From Plazaster borealis (Eukaryota; Echinodermata; Asteroidea; Forcipulatida; Labidiasteridae): a stretch of 64,000 nt of DNA. The position numbers and the translations under genes were made by a program. A model generated the notes under the pieces. The model was given only the letters and a program-made list of their open reading frames with translations, made no database searches and was not told the origin of the DNA. The stretch covers positions 1,141,501 to 1,205,500 of the forward strand of contig CM037461.1 in NCBI GenBank assembly GCA_021014325.1, in the 5' to 3' direction. Positions 31,201 to 41,782 of this stretch are shown here, piece by piece. Numbering within the stretch: position 1 is the first letter of the stretch; each line of letters starts with the position of its first letter.

Positions 31201-33797
31201 AGTTGTTTAAAATTTTGGGAGGCTAGTCGGTTCAGTAAACAAGCTGTAGATCGTAGAAGTTGTGAAACGGTGTGGGTTCAAGTTTTGACAATTTACTATG
31301 ACTACAAAAGAAGTCCCCATAATGTACCGTAGGGACTTGAAATACTATGTGGACTTGTACACGTCCACACATTTTGTTTTACAGTGTTAAAAAAAGTTTT
31401 TTTCAGTGCACAGAACAAAGACATGTCCACAGAATGTATGTAAAACAGAGCTGCATCTCTGAGAGTGTTTTCCGCCGCTCCAAGATTCAATGTTTGGCGA
31501 TTGAATAATAAAAAACAAAACAATGATTTGTTTCCTCTCCCAATATCCTATTCAATATTGTTCACATTTTGTTTGACATATATAAGGGGATAAGTGTGTG
31601 TATTGAACAAAAAGAAAGAAAGAAATCAATGACTCACAACAGATATTCAACAAGAGAAAATGCAGAGCAAAAACTTACCGGAACAAACCACGATCGTCAA
31701 ACTGGAGCGACTGTTTTGCAGCGAACTCTCCCGTGCATCCTCAGCTACCAGCATACACCCGTAGGTAAAAGAACCGGCCTGCTCTGCTTTCAACCTGAAG
31801 ATCGTGAACACGTAGTCCACAGTAGCATAAGTCGCGTTGATTTTGTTCACAGTGTGGTTGGTCACTGTCTCGAAGCCATCGGCTGGGTTGGTTTCCAGCA
31901 GGATTGCTTCGCCACCCCACTTCTCGAACAACCTGTGACGGTACTCGCTGCCGGTGGCGAACTTGTGGTTATAATGCCTGGTTTCGCATAGAAGCCGAAA
32001 GTCCTCGTGTTTCGGTACATACACGATCCCATCATACGGATGCATATAATTACTCAGAAGCTTCGTATCTGTGCGGGAAAATATAACATAAACGTGAATA
32101 TGGCAGCTAATTTAGGAAATTCTACCAATGAGGATGACTCTTAGACCATTCACAGTCCACAGTGGATGCATGAAAAACAAACATGTTCCCCGCATACCAC
32201 GGCCATGTAGCACGTCTAGGTGAGTTGGTTATCACTGCACAAACTGGGGTGTTTAAAATTGACACAATGGGTGTTGCCACATAGCCTTTACTAGAAACCG
32301 AAGAGAGAAACCACAAAATTAACATCATAGGGTGTAAAAATAACACCAATGTAATTGTGTTGGCAGAAATTAGTGCTATTTTATGTATCTATCTCACCCA
32401 TATCAATTTTAACACCCCAGTTTTTGCAGTGTAGTACCGTAAACAATTATCGAATCCAAGATCATTTTATACCCCACTCTTTTTTTCTTTACGTAATACA
32501 TTTAAACTGATCTATGGGAAAGTAATTGAAAAAGGCACGTTTCCGTCATAAAAGCAGTTCAACAACACACTGTTTCGTTTTACGATGGGCAACTGGTCTT
32601 GGCCTATTTACGGTGTTAGAAGTTCGAATTCAAGTAGGCTCAAACGTTTATGCATCGTTGGCTTTGGGACGCTGTTAATCAGCAATTTATTATATTAAAA
32701 TTATTCACATCCAACTAAAACATGACAGCCTTCTAATCTGTTTAAAGACCGAGTCGTCCAACTCTCCACTACCAGATATATAAGATGCCCTACAAACAAA
32801 ATAACAACCTTGTGAAAATTTGGGCTCAATTGGTTATCGAAGTTGCAAGAAAATTATGAAAGAAAAAACACCCTTGTTGGGACAAATTTGTGTGCTTTCA
32901 GATAAGAATAACAACTTTTTGCAAGAAGTTTTTATTATTTTAGTGAGAAATTACCTCTTTCCCAAAAACTACGTTACTTCAGAGGGAGTCGTTTCTCACG
33001 ATGTTTTATACTATCAACAGCTCTCCGTTGCATGTTACCAAGTAAGTTTTTATGCTGATGTTTGTTTTGAGTCATTACCAAACGTGTACGATACCTTTAA
33101 TTGCTATGAATGGTGAACACATCTGACATGGTATGCTCACGGTTGTTATAATAAAGACTTTATACGCAACCCAACGTATAATTGACTGGTTTGGGTTGGT
33201 TGATCAAGTCACTGGCAAATATACGCATTGTCAGGGTTATAAAGGCAAAGTAAACCTTTAGCTTTGGAACCGTTCGATTGTTTTAACCCTAATATAAATG
33301 TACATGTATTAATTTAAACTAACCTGTGAACATTTCGTTTCAGAGGTGTTAGCGTTTTTGAGATATCACCGAAAATCTGGAACGGTTGTGTCCACGCAGG
33401 AAGAGTAACACGTAATTGGAATACACAATCTGAGAAACGTTTCATGCACGAAACGTTTCTCGGATTTACAATGTGTTGAGTCCCTCTCTCTAAAACCACA
33501 TTCATTATAGAAGGGAATCGTTTCTCAAAGTGTTATACATTATCAACAGCTGCAGTGCTTCATACCAAGTAGGTTTTTATGGTCATTGATTTTTGGAGTA
33601 ATTACCAAAGGTATACCCTCCCTTTAAGGTGGTTCTCTCGAAACGAAACGAAATGTTCATTTGGAAGAATGATTTATTTAAAACGTAGTTGACATGAATA
33701 AAAGCAAACACTCACATGCATCAGCTTGGCCTGCAAGCAACACGAGGCAGCCCACCATCATCAGTGCTACGACGTTTTTCATTTTGTGGAGTTCCAT
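28071..33797 (-). CDS. Gene span: secreted two-Ig-domain protein with C-terminal coiled coil (5 exons)
   Basis: Join of 33797-33716, 32068-31679, 29715-29395, 29145-29089 and 28294-28071; all four introns are phase 1, as is usual for Ig-domain genes. It encodes 357 residues. Residues 1-27 form a signal peptide (basic MELHKMK, hydrophobic VVALMMVGCLVLLAG, small ADA before the likely cleavage site). Ig-like domain 1 spans about 30-155, with the disulfide pair C55 and C132, core W78, and a Y-x-C motif (FTYGCML); sequons NHT and NAT. Domain 2 (about 165-260) is less typical, with an EKCRFNG cysteine and a CNVTARF strand. A 19-residue linker with CC follows. The last 74 residues hold a charged heptad-like helix (ELEISKLELEIEVLMLKKEL). 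I see no membrane segment or GPI signal. I do not recognise an orthologue; function unknown, probably extracellular binding. Confidence 0.78.
28349..28505. mobile_element. Fold-back MITE in the last intron of the Ig gene
   Basis: The arms of about 60 bases starting AGGTGTGGTTTGCAGTGACA and, inverted, AGGTGAGGTTTGCGGTGACA, plus an inner AACTGGTG/CACTGGTT pair, make nearly the whole 157 bases one hairpin. Confidence 0.88.
28866..29031. mobile_element. Inverted-repeat element with a short telomere-like array
   Basis: The left arm has three tandem TATGTTCCGACACCC-like units; the right arm has the same unit inverted three times. Between them at 28932-28964 are five AACCCT hexamers. It ends 58 bases from exon 4 of the Ig gene. 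Confidence 0.8.
29089..29145 (-). CDS. Ig-domain gene exon 4 (57-base linker exon)
   Basis: Acceptor TTATACAG|ACTG, donor GCCG|GTAAGT, phase 1 at both ends. Encodes a CCIDDGTRTTPMPPKVIA-type linker. Being a multiple of three with matching phases, it could be skipped without a frameshift. Confidence 0.7.
29395..29715 (-). CDS. Ig-domain gene exon 3 (Ig-like domain 2)
   Basis: The acceptor is CTCATCCAG|AGCC with a clear pyrimidine tract; an in-frame stop lies just upstream of it. The donor is GACG|GTAAGT. It encodes a beta-rich region with four cysteines and an NVT sequon. Confidence 0.8.
29937..30634 (-). mobile_element. Probable solo LTR in intron 2 of the Ig gene
   Basis: On the minus strand it starts TGTGGTATTAGG and ends CCCACA. 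It has a TATA box (ACTATATAAGCC) and, about 390 bases later, AATAAA followed by a GT/CA-rich stretch, the normal U3-R-U5 order. A block with GAACCACCCGGTTCTTGC occurs twice. No retroelement protein adjoins it. Flanks TTACA and GACAT are at best a weak duplication, so the exact ends are uncertain. Confidence 0.5.
30777..31064. repeat. Two SINE family 2 copies in inverted orientation
   Basis: The left copy (30777-30893) is minus, the right copy (30895-31064) is plus, with GGTGGTCTAGTTGTAAGACA and GGTTCGATTCCCACCC. They could pair in a transcript. Confidence 0.75.
31070..31650. other. Intronic, nothing recognised
   Basis: Unique-looking AT-rich intron sequence of the Ig gene; no repeat or exon identified. 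Confidence 0.4.
31679..32068 (-). CDS. Ig-domain gene exon 2 (Ig domain 1)
   Basis: The acceptor is CCCGCACAG|ATAC and the donor TTCCG|GTAAGT. One exon equals one domain: B-strand cysteine in RLLCET, tryptophan in EKWGG, F-strand cysteine in TYGCML, G-strand SSLTIVV. Confidence 0.88.
32742..33100 (-). mobile_element. TTAA MITE, subfamily A, reverse, in intron 1 of the Ig gene
   Basis: TTAAAGACCGAG at the left, ACGTGTACGATACCTTTAA at the right, with the central AACTTTTTGCAAGAAGTTTT. Confidence 0.85.
33238..33627 (-). mobile_element. TTAA MITE, subfamily B, reverse, diverged
   Basis: Inverted subfamily B text (AGATATCACCGAAAATCTGG, CAATCTGAGAAACGTTTC) and the end CCCTCCCTTTAA. Confidence 0.7.
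33716..33797 (-). CDS. Ig-domain gene exon 1 (signal peptide)
   Basis: Encodes MELHKMKNVVALMMVGCLVL and the rest of a signal peptide. The donor is GCAT|GTGAGT, phase 1. Met6 is an alternative start. Confidence 0.8.
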
Positions 33798-33799
33798 GA

Positions 33800-34999
33800 T
33801 ATTCTGTGAGAGAACGAGTGTATTTTTTTATTGACGGTGATCAGTGTGTGATGTCGCTATAACAGAACAACACTTCGGAAGCTTCAAGCGATGTCTATCG
33901 ATTTGACTGTCTGGGATGAACTGAAGGTCGACTGGAACACAGTCTCTATTTATCAACAAACGCGTGGAAGGGAAATCACTCCACATAACACGCAAATCAA
34001 TTTTTGTACATTTGATAGCGGAAGTCCCGTGTGCGAAATTAGAAAGTAGTGAGACCATGGCGTATACTGCTTTAAGGAACTAAAACTTCAAAAATGTCCT
34101 TATCTTGCCCCTAACTTGTCCTAACGGAAAGCCATTTCCTTACTTGGGATGACACTTTTGGTGTCAATCATGCAAGTCTCGCTCATTCGAACTTCCTGAA
34201 CCAATAGCTGCGGCTCCAACCATATGGAGTTTTACGTGGGCGAGATTTTGTTTCGTCAATTATTTTAGTTTAACGTGGTTTATGACCATGAACATTATAT
34301 ATGTGGTTGGGAATGTAATACTTAGTGATAAAACATAGGCCTATGAAAGTAAAATCAATTCAACAATAGGCCTTTAACAAAGAAAACCCGAGAATTAAAC
34401 TTGACCTCAGTTTCCGGTTACTGCAAAAAATAAGAATTTTGTGCTCATCTCCGATAGCAAAACTTATGTAAACGCTTGTTTTGGATGCGCGATAATAATT
34501 GCCAGATGCTGTAATTGCAACGCGAGGCCTTTTCATTGCAATCTATGGTTGAGGCGTCAGAGTCCTCTATAAACTGCGCAAAGCGTTAATTTTACGCCGG
34601 TGTGACCATCGCAAAACCGCGTAAGGGGTTTATAAAAAGTTAAGATCTTTAACAAGCATCCTTGTCCCAGAGTTTAAATTATGTTTAAATAATAATTAAC
34701 AGATTATTTGTGTATTTATTATAAAAGCCGTACTGAGAGTATTTTTGTTGTTCAGATTTTGTCATTAGATATAATTTAAAACACAGATTTGATTTCAGAA
34801 AAAATATGTTCTTCGTTTGACGTGTTTTCTCGTTCCGATGCGCGCGAGACTTGCACAGTCTATAGTAAAAGAAAAAGGGAAATTCACTTTCAATCATCCT
34901 GGCAGCAAGAGGAATCTCAGAAATTATTTTATCATCCCAAAAGGTAAACGAGTAATGCTTCATTTTGGCTCAGTGCCATCCGCCGTCTGGAGGGGAATA
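33800..34999. other. Region upstream of the Ig gene; no gene seen
   Basis: The Ig gene's promoter should lie at its left side, but I cannot name an element. The remainder is AT-rich with no recognised coding or repeat content. Confidence 0.4.
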
Positions 35000-35136
35000 G
35001 GGGACTTTTGGGACGCTTGGTGGCAGCATTACCAGGTAAATCCATTGTTCTCGGTAATGTGCGTATGCTCACAACTACGTAAACAATGGAAATTTACCTG
35101 GTAAGTCTGCTGCCACCTAGCGTTCCAAAGTCTCCC
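35000..35136. mobile_element. Short fold-back element
   Basis: Arms GGGACTTTTGGGACGCTTGG... and inverted GGGAGACTTTGGAACGCTAG..., both continuing with TGGCAGCA and ACCAGGTAAA, pair over about 50 bases. Confidence 0.8.
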
Positions 35137-35424
35137 ATTGATGGGTCGAAAGAGAACTTCGAAATAATGATGGCATTTTACACCCCATCAAGAAAATAAA
35201 TAAATAAATAAAAACAAAATGACAGATTACCAAACACTCATTGGCACCTGGGGAGTTCTACTAATCAGTACAAATCATGTTCACTTCAAGCTTTGATTTT
35301 GTTGCAATCTTTAGATGCAAAGCCGCACATAATGTAGTCTTGGTCCAAGACGGACGTTACTATCTCATACTCGTGATAACCCGACAGAGGGCGCGCTTTT
35401 CTTCTTGAGTTCATCGCGGTTGAC

Positions 35425-35530
35425 GGGTGCACCCCCTTAAATCAACTCCCATAGCATACAGTGCAAAATGCTAAATATTCAAAAATACACGAAAAAATAC
35501 TTAGAAGGCTCACAGTTTTTTACAGTAAAG
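35425..35530 (+). repeat. Fragment of the 22-25 kb fold-back unit
   Basis: GGGTGCACCCCCTTAAATCAACTCCCATAG... then AATGCTAAATATTCAAAAAT, as in the array body. Confidence 0.65.
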
Positions 35531-36258
35531 GGAATTTTTTTAATTGACTCTTAAAAGTTATATTTTCTGCTCAACCAGTGTAATTTTCCAAACGTCCGAG
35601 CATCAATATTGAAAAATGTCCCTATACCTCTCAGCAAATAGGACCATTTTTGTTTAAGGGCCTATGTCATCCAATATACATCCAGTTGGAAGTCAACAAC
35701 CCCCAGGTCACAATTGGGCAACATTTTTACACTGAAACCCTTTTTTGGACTCTCAAATCTGTCTAATATAGAATATTTTGAGGGGCTACGCAAAACTAAT
35801 GAGCTCGACGCTCTGTTTTCTCCTTATTTAGTGGGTTACCCTGACGAGCTATAAATCAAACCAAGGATAGTGACGCCCTCTGTTGTTGAAATTGATCCAT
35901 TTCGATGCGTTGTTTGAATTGATCCATTTCGGTGTGAAGGTCTTTGAACCAAGACTACACACAATGCCAATTTGAAGGTAGGGCTCCTGCATGGACGGCA
36001 AAAACACCACGCAAAGTGGACAAACCTTTCTATTTGCAGCGTCAGAGCCACGAGATTCGCCAACAATGGTTGGCAAACGTGTACAGACATGCCTTCATTG
36101 CAAACATACATGTACATATAAACATGTAATAACAATTTATCATTTACAGCCCTAAGAATTGCATGCTATGAAACTGCAGTTAATTACAAAGACCTTAAAC
36201 ACACTTTAGTTTGGCTAATTACTCGCTCATTTTTAGCCAAAACAGGTCGACAACCCTC
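35531..36258. other. No gene seen
   Basis: Short overlapping open frames at 35836-36135 on both strands lack splice-site or family support. Confidence 0.4.
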
Positions 36259-36562
36259 TTAAAGGTATTGTACACTTTTGGTAACAGCTCAAAATCAGTG
36301 TCCACATTTTGTGTGATTCAAGATATGCATGAACAAACAAACCCGTGAAAGTTTGAGCTAATTAAATATTGGTCATCGAGATCACGAGAAAATAGTGAAA
36401 TGAGACCTTCGGCCTATGTGTTTTCTGTTTTTTCAAATTATCGCGTGTGATAAAAACTATTGTTTTACTCATTTCTCAGAAACAATAGCATTTTAGGCAG
36501 AAATGTTTTAAGGAACCCTTTCTACCATTACTTACTTTAAATCATGTAAGTTTCGTGTGAAT
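36259..36562 (+). mobile_element. TTAA MITE, subfamily C, right end missing
   Basis: TTAAAGGTATTGTACACTTT to about ATCATGTAAGTTTCGTGTGA; close to 6436-6770 in reverse layout. Confidence 0.7.
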
Positions 36563-36639
36563 CTAGTTTGACTGATAATGCATAGACGGCATGCAATATG
36601 CCACGCACTGGTCATAGAATGACAAAAGCTCTCTGCCCG

Positions 36640-36765
36640 CGATTCTGTCCCCCAATGGGAAATTAACACAGGCTGAAGGAGGATGATTCAAAAGAGGGCG
36701 CTATCAAAGAAGTTTGTATAAAATCCCCCCGGAATCTCCGGGGGACAGAATCTCCTGCCACCGGA
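36640..36765. repeat. Dispersed repeat with GATTCTGTCCCCC/GGGGGACAGAATC
   Basis: Inverted ends and the core GAGGGCGCTATC; an inverted relative lies at about 13790-13915 (TGATAGCGCCCTC, CTCCGGGGGACAGA). Confidence 0.65.
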
Positions 36766-36769
36766 ACCA

Positions 36770-37975
36770 CATTAAAAGCTATTAATGCATCCAATTGTTA
36801 AAGATCGTTAAAAAAAACACCTCAATAACATTGAGTCTGAAGGGAGGCATAACCATGTCGTTCTTATGGGGGAGGGGGAGCAAGCAGGTGGCAAAGACAA
36901 TGGTGGTCCTTAGCCAGCCGTGTTCAACTGAAACCAGGACTCAAAATCCACTAATGAAAGTTAAGGAGGCGGGGCGGGGGGGGGGATTCATTACGCTTCA
37001 AAACGTTATTTCAAACTAAAGTGACCCAATCAAAACATCTGAAAGTTTCCATTCCTGTTACAACTTTTCGCTCCAATCAATATTTTATGGTAACCTGTGA
37101 CATCACATGTTTACCAAGCCTGGACTTCCTGCTGGCACGATTTGTACACAGCTCAATGGGACGAAAACAACAACTTAAATTTTATGGAGATTGTACTGTC
37201 TAATTTTTATCAACTGTTGATATGATGAAAGGAGGCACACCTCAAAACTTGTTCAGATGTTACTTTTAAAACTCTTGGATTTATGTGGAAATTATGACAC
37301 AAAATGTTAACTTTCCCATATGACTAGTGCAGTATCTTGCCTGCCAGAAAGGCCCAAGAATGTACAAGGTCACACTTATTGTAAACAAAGGTCACATGGT
37401 CTATACCCACCACACTTGATTCATTGAAGACCATGGAAAAGAAAAAAATGTAAGCTAAAAGGGTGAACTTCTAATTTGGCTCCCCTGTATTTCCTGTTGC
37501 AGATGCAAAATGCAACTCTTATCCCCTGCAAATTAAGTCTTTGTGATTGTGTGTTTATGGCAACTGATGGACCCTGTAGTGACGTAATTAGTGGGGTAGC
37601 CCCCTCCCACCCCACCACCACTCTGAGCCCTAGCCTCAAATGTAATTATAAAAATGCACAAATGAATGGTTTCGATACATTGAATATCTATAAGTCTAAA
37701 ATCTGATGTTTGAATAGAGGCTGGTTAGACACCACTTTCTTGTAGCTCCGATGACCGATCGCGCTTTAAAATTGCATAGACTTGTTGTTTCACGTATGGG
37801 TCAACCAAACTGTGGATTATGCGGGCCATTAACAATGTTGTTCATGTGTTTAGTGTTTAATTAAATCCAACTGCAAACAAACGACATAATAATAAATGAA
37901 CAAAAACAATGAAGAAACATTACCATAAATAGTCTTAAAAATGTGTTTAATTGACCTTAAACATGGATTGTAGCT
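36770..37975. other. No gene seen
   Basis: Intergenic; a purine-rich stretch with GGGGCGGGGGG at about 36970 is the only marked feature. Confidence 0.4.
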
Positions 37976-37977
37976 TT

Positions 37978-38335
37978 GGTAATAACTCCAAAAATTAATG
38001 ACCGTAACATTTTACTCATAAGAAGCACTGAAGCTGTTGATAATGTTTATTTGAGAAACAATTCTCTTCAAAGGAATATGGTTTTAGAGAGAGGGATTCA
38101 AAAAGATTCAATCTGAGAAACGTTTCTGCGCTCAGATTGTGTATTCCAATTACGGTTAATTGTTCTTGTGGTGTGGACACAACCACTACAGATTTTCGGC
38201 GACTATCTGAAAAACGCTATACCGCCTTTAAAATAAAATAAAAATCACAGGTAAGGTTTATTGTATATATCTACATTGTTATAGGATTGAAAGAATCAAA
38301 CGGTTTTAAAAACCAAAGGTATACTTTGCCGACAA
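37978..38335 (+). mobile_element. Old TTAA MITE, subfamily B
   Basis: Recognisable by TTTGGTAATAACTCC, CAATCTGAGAAACGTTTC, GATTTTCGGCGACTATCTGA and AAACCAAAGGTATACTTTG; both TTAA ends are worn. Confidence 0.6.
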
Positions 38336-38867
38336 ATAATAAAAACGGTGTGAAACCGAAACACACTCAGTAAATTATCTTCATTAAAAATGTTTACACC
38401 ACAAAGCTAATACTTGAACCATTACACCCAGGGTACAAAAATAAAAGTTCAACCGAAATTAACAAAACTTTACTTTATTTCAGTAAACTTATTAAACCTG
38501 TCTGTAGCCCAGTACACAATCAACCCTCTCACTATATCTGATCATTTAATATCACTCAAAGTGTTTGTCATGAAATGAATATGGTTGGAAAGATATTTTG
38601 AAAGTTGAATATAATGATTCACACAAATATCCACACACGGTCCGCCAAAACTTTTGACTCCACATACAGACCATGTTGGTTCACAAAGTAAAAGGAAAAC
38701 CGCACAAATTCGAGGTATATTTGTGTGAATTACATTCTACTTTTAAAACATCTTTCCCACCATTATCTTCATAACAAACGCTTTTCATGGCCCGACGAGC
38801 CCAATGGGGGGACAGAATCTCTGAGGGACAGAACCAGTTTTTACAAGCTAGATAGTAATAACAATAG

Positions 38868-39221
38868 TGGCTTCTTATATAGCCCTCGAATCCATCTCTC
38901 ACCCAGTGACGCTCATGGCGCTCCAACATTATTACCCCTGGTCGCTGGGCCATTTATTTCATTCTTTAAACCATCTCAGCTCCCTTGGGAGTATACAGCC
39001 TGTGCTGCCAAATATGAAGCGCACCAAGCTAAATCAATCACATGAACCATCTCTACCCTCACAGGTACCCATTCACCCCCTGGGTGATGAGAAGCAGTTA
39101 CAGTTAAGTGTCTTGCTCAAGGACACAAGTGTCATGACCGGGGTTCGAAAGCACACCCTGATGACTCAGCCACCAGAACTCAAGTCCGATGCTCTAAACC
39201 GCTCGGCCACCACACGCCATC
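38868..39221 (-). repeat. SINE, family 5, full length
   Basis: Inverse of tRNA-like GTGGCCGAGCGGTTTAGAGC at its right end, GTCTTGCTCAAGGACACAAG in the middle, TCAGCTCCCTTGGGAGTATA at the left. Confidence 0.7.
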
Positions 39222-39299
39222 AGGGTAATGTGAAATCAATGCTTGGTATCTGCAATCCCATGCTGCATACAAATCTATCTTCAAGCCAACTTGAAACCT

Positions 39300-39608
39300 C
39301 AATTCTGATTGGTTGACCGATAGCAACAAGAGGTGTGATATTATAAGTTATCACACAAGCGCGAGTGGTATACGGAACAATATAGCCCTTCTGCGTCCCA
39401 TATCCACCAAGGCCGAAGGCCGAGTTGGATATGGGACGCAGAAGCGCTATATTTTTCCGTATTCCACGAGCGCGCATGTGATAACGTATTTATTTTCAAG
39501 CAAACTTGATGCGCAGTTAGAACACGCAATACGCAGGGTGTGATATAAGCCGTGCAATATAAGTTTATATCACACTCCTTGTTGCTATGGATCGACCAAT
39601 CAGAATCG
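39300..39608. mobile_element. Nested fold-back element
   Basis: The outer ends ATTCTGATTGGTTGACCGAT and inverted ATTCTGATTGGTCGATCCAT frame the whole. Inside, 39355-39488 is a second hairpin (GTTATCACACAAGCGCGAGT... against ...GCGCGCATGTGATAAC) with a CTTCTGCGTCCCATATCCA arm. Confidence 0.85.
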
Positions 39609-39844
39609 AATATTCAGGCCTGCTTGAAGATATAAACCTAGAATCGCACGGCCCATATCACACCCTACATATTGTGCCGTTCTTACTCCGCGTATAGCAC
39701 TATTTTAAGCTAAGTATACACAAAAGGTATAGCTGTTCAAACACTGCGAATGGCGTTAATCTGCGCGTTAAGTTTGCTTGAAGATAAATTTGTAATCAAA
39801 TGCACGTTCATGGTATACAGAAAAATGTGCGTCCATGTCCCATG

Positions 39845-40092
39845 TGTGATAACCTATAATATGATTTGGGGTTGAACAAAGAAACAGGTTGTATCCTAAA
39901 AACTTGGGTGTAATCCCTGGCTACACGGCAGCTAACAGTTGTATGGCTTCTGACTGGCACCCCCGAACAAAGATATTGACAAAATAGGGAGACCACCAAC
40001 ATGGGGTTAGATAGCTCAGTTGGTAGAGCGCCGGCATGTTATACCGGAGGTCGTTGGTTCGAGTCAATTTTTCTTTGTTCAACCCCAAATCT
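39845..40092. repeat. SINE, family 3
   Basis: AGATAGCTCAGTTGGTAGAG at 40010, box B-like GTTGGTTCGAGTC, flanked on both sides by TTTGTTCAACCCCAAAT in opposite orientation. The tRNA fold is followed directly by SINE body, so this is not a tRNA gene. Confidence 0.7.
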
Positions 40093-40284
40093 TTTAAAAA
40101 TTTCAAAATTTACATGAAAATGCCTCGTATACTCTCTTTATCTTGGTCTACATAGATTGACTCTTTCCCCTCTATGTTCTGTGCTTATTATTTCGCTTAT
40201 CTATGTAATATTCGGTATATTTGTTATATAAGAGTAGTATGAAATAAATGTTGAGTTGAGTTGAATTGAATTGAAAACAATAAC

Positions 40285-40562
40285 TTATATAATAATAACT
40301 AGTTCTTATGTAGCGCATTTTACAATAACGTATCAATGCGCTTTACATTAGTGCCCTGGTCATTGGGCCAATAACATTCCTTTTATCTTTCTCAGCTCCC
40401 TGGGGAGTATACAGCCTGGGCTGCCGTAGCGCTCAGAAGGCTTTTTCAAACTACAATTTCAACCTATACCCTCGCAGGTACCCATTTATACCCCTGGGTG
40501 AAGAGAAGCAATATCTTGCTCAAGGATACAAGTGTCATGACCGGGATTCGAACCCACGCCCC
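40285..40562 (-). repeat. SINE, family 5, head-truncated
   Basis: ATAATAATAACTAG tail, TGCGCTTTACATTAGTGCCC, TCAGCTCCCTGGGGAGTATA, GGATTCGAACCCACGCC. Confidence 0.75.
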
Positions 40563-40611
40563 AATTCCTCATGATCACTGTAACACAGTATATATCATCT
40601 TATACTATCCA

Positions 40612-40945
40612 TCAGGGCTCGAAATTAACACTGGGCCGCAGGCCAGTACTTTTAGCATTGGGCCAGTAAAATCACGACTGGAAAAGCCCAGTGGTCTTGT
40701 GTTTTTCAATTGACTTATAACAGTAATACCTCATTGTGTAGTATCTTTGTGAAAAATGTAAACAATGAATCTGATATGTCTTTAATTCTGTTGAGCATCG
40801 TAGCAGCATGACAAATGAGATAGATCTTCACTTAGTACTTGTTCATCTCATTTTGAATCTGGTCATGTAAAATAAATTTTGGTCCAGTAAAAATATTGAG
40901 CTACAAGCTCTGCACTCTATTGGATTTTCCTCCCAAATTTAAGCC
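40612..40945 (+). mobile_element. MITE, family G
   Basis: CAGGGCTCGAAATTAACACT start; GGCCGCAGGCCAGTA, then AGGTCCAGTAAAAA-like words and a worn right end GGATTTTCCTCCCAAATTTA. Confidence 0.6.
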
Positions 40946-41214
40946 ATGTCCATGTTAACTCTATAATATATAGTGTAAACTTTTACTGATAGTATATTCC
41001 TGACAGTAATACAATTATGTTATAGAAAAACAGTTTTAAAAGCACAGCACAGACAAAAAATATTAATGCAGAGCACACGTGGTGCATGAAGATCTGTTTA
41101 CTAAAACTAGCAATGATTTTCTATGTTTATTGAAATTTTATTTTCCTGATTAAGATGCTTTTGTAAATAAAATTTAGCGTTCAGTTTCACAATCCGCCAC
41201 TCTTACATGTATTT

Positions 41215-41544
41215 TGACTAGAAACTTCTGATAGTATAAAGCATTTTGAGAAATCAATTTCACTTTGAAGTAATGTGATATGGAACAAGATATCAGTTTT
41301 TATACAAACAAATTTGAATCTGAGAAGCGTTTCTGTCAGAAACGTTTCTTACATTGTGTATTCCAATTGCAGATTATTCTTCCTGTCTGGATATGACCGC
41401 TCCAGATTTTCGGCAATATCTCAAAAACGCTACCACCTTTTGAAATGAAATTTTCACAGGTTAGTTTAATGGTGTGCATCTACAACTATATAGGATTGAA
41501 ACAAACAGTGGGTTCCAATTACCAAACGTATACAATCCCTTTAA
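41215..41544 (+). mobile_element. TTAA MITE, subfamily B, left end missing
   Basis: Begins inside the element at ACTTCTGATAGTATAAAGC and ends TATACAATCCCTTTAA. The GTTTCTGTCAGAAACGTTTC centre is intact. Confidence 0.8.
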
Positions 41545-41782
41545 ACAAGAGTAACACTATGACAGCAAGTTGACTCAACATACATCATACCTTATCTCAG
41601 TCGAGAAATAAAGTCTACCATTTTCTTTCTCCATGAGCCTACTTTCTCCGGTTGCTTCTGTCCAGCATCTTGAAAGCAAAGTGAAACACAACATTTTCAG
41701 TTGGACAAAATGAAGGAAACCTTTACTTACAACACCCTTGACAGATTTTGGTCAGAAATCAAGGGTATGCCAAAGAAGATGT

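Noticed and set aside
40010..40075. tRNA gene
   Set aside because: The A and B boxes look tRNA-like, but the copy is embedded in SINE family 3 body sequence and has many degraded relatives in the window. The same applies to the heads at 7187, 13037, 30900 and 43139.
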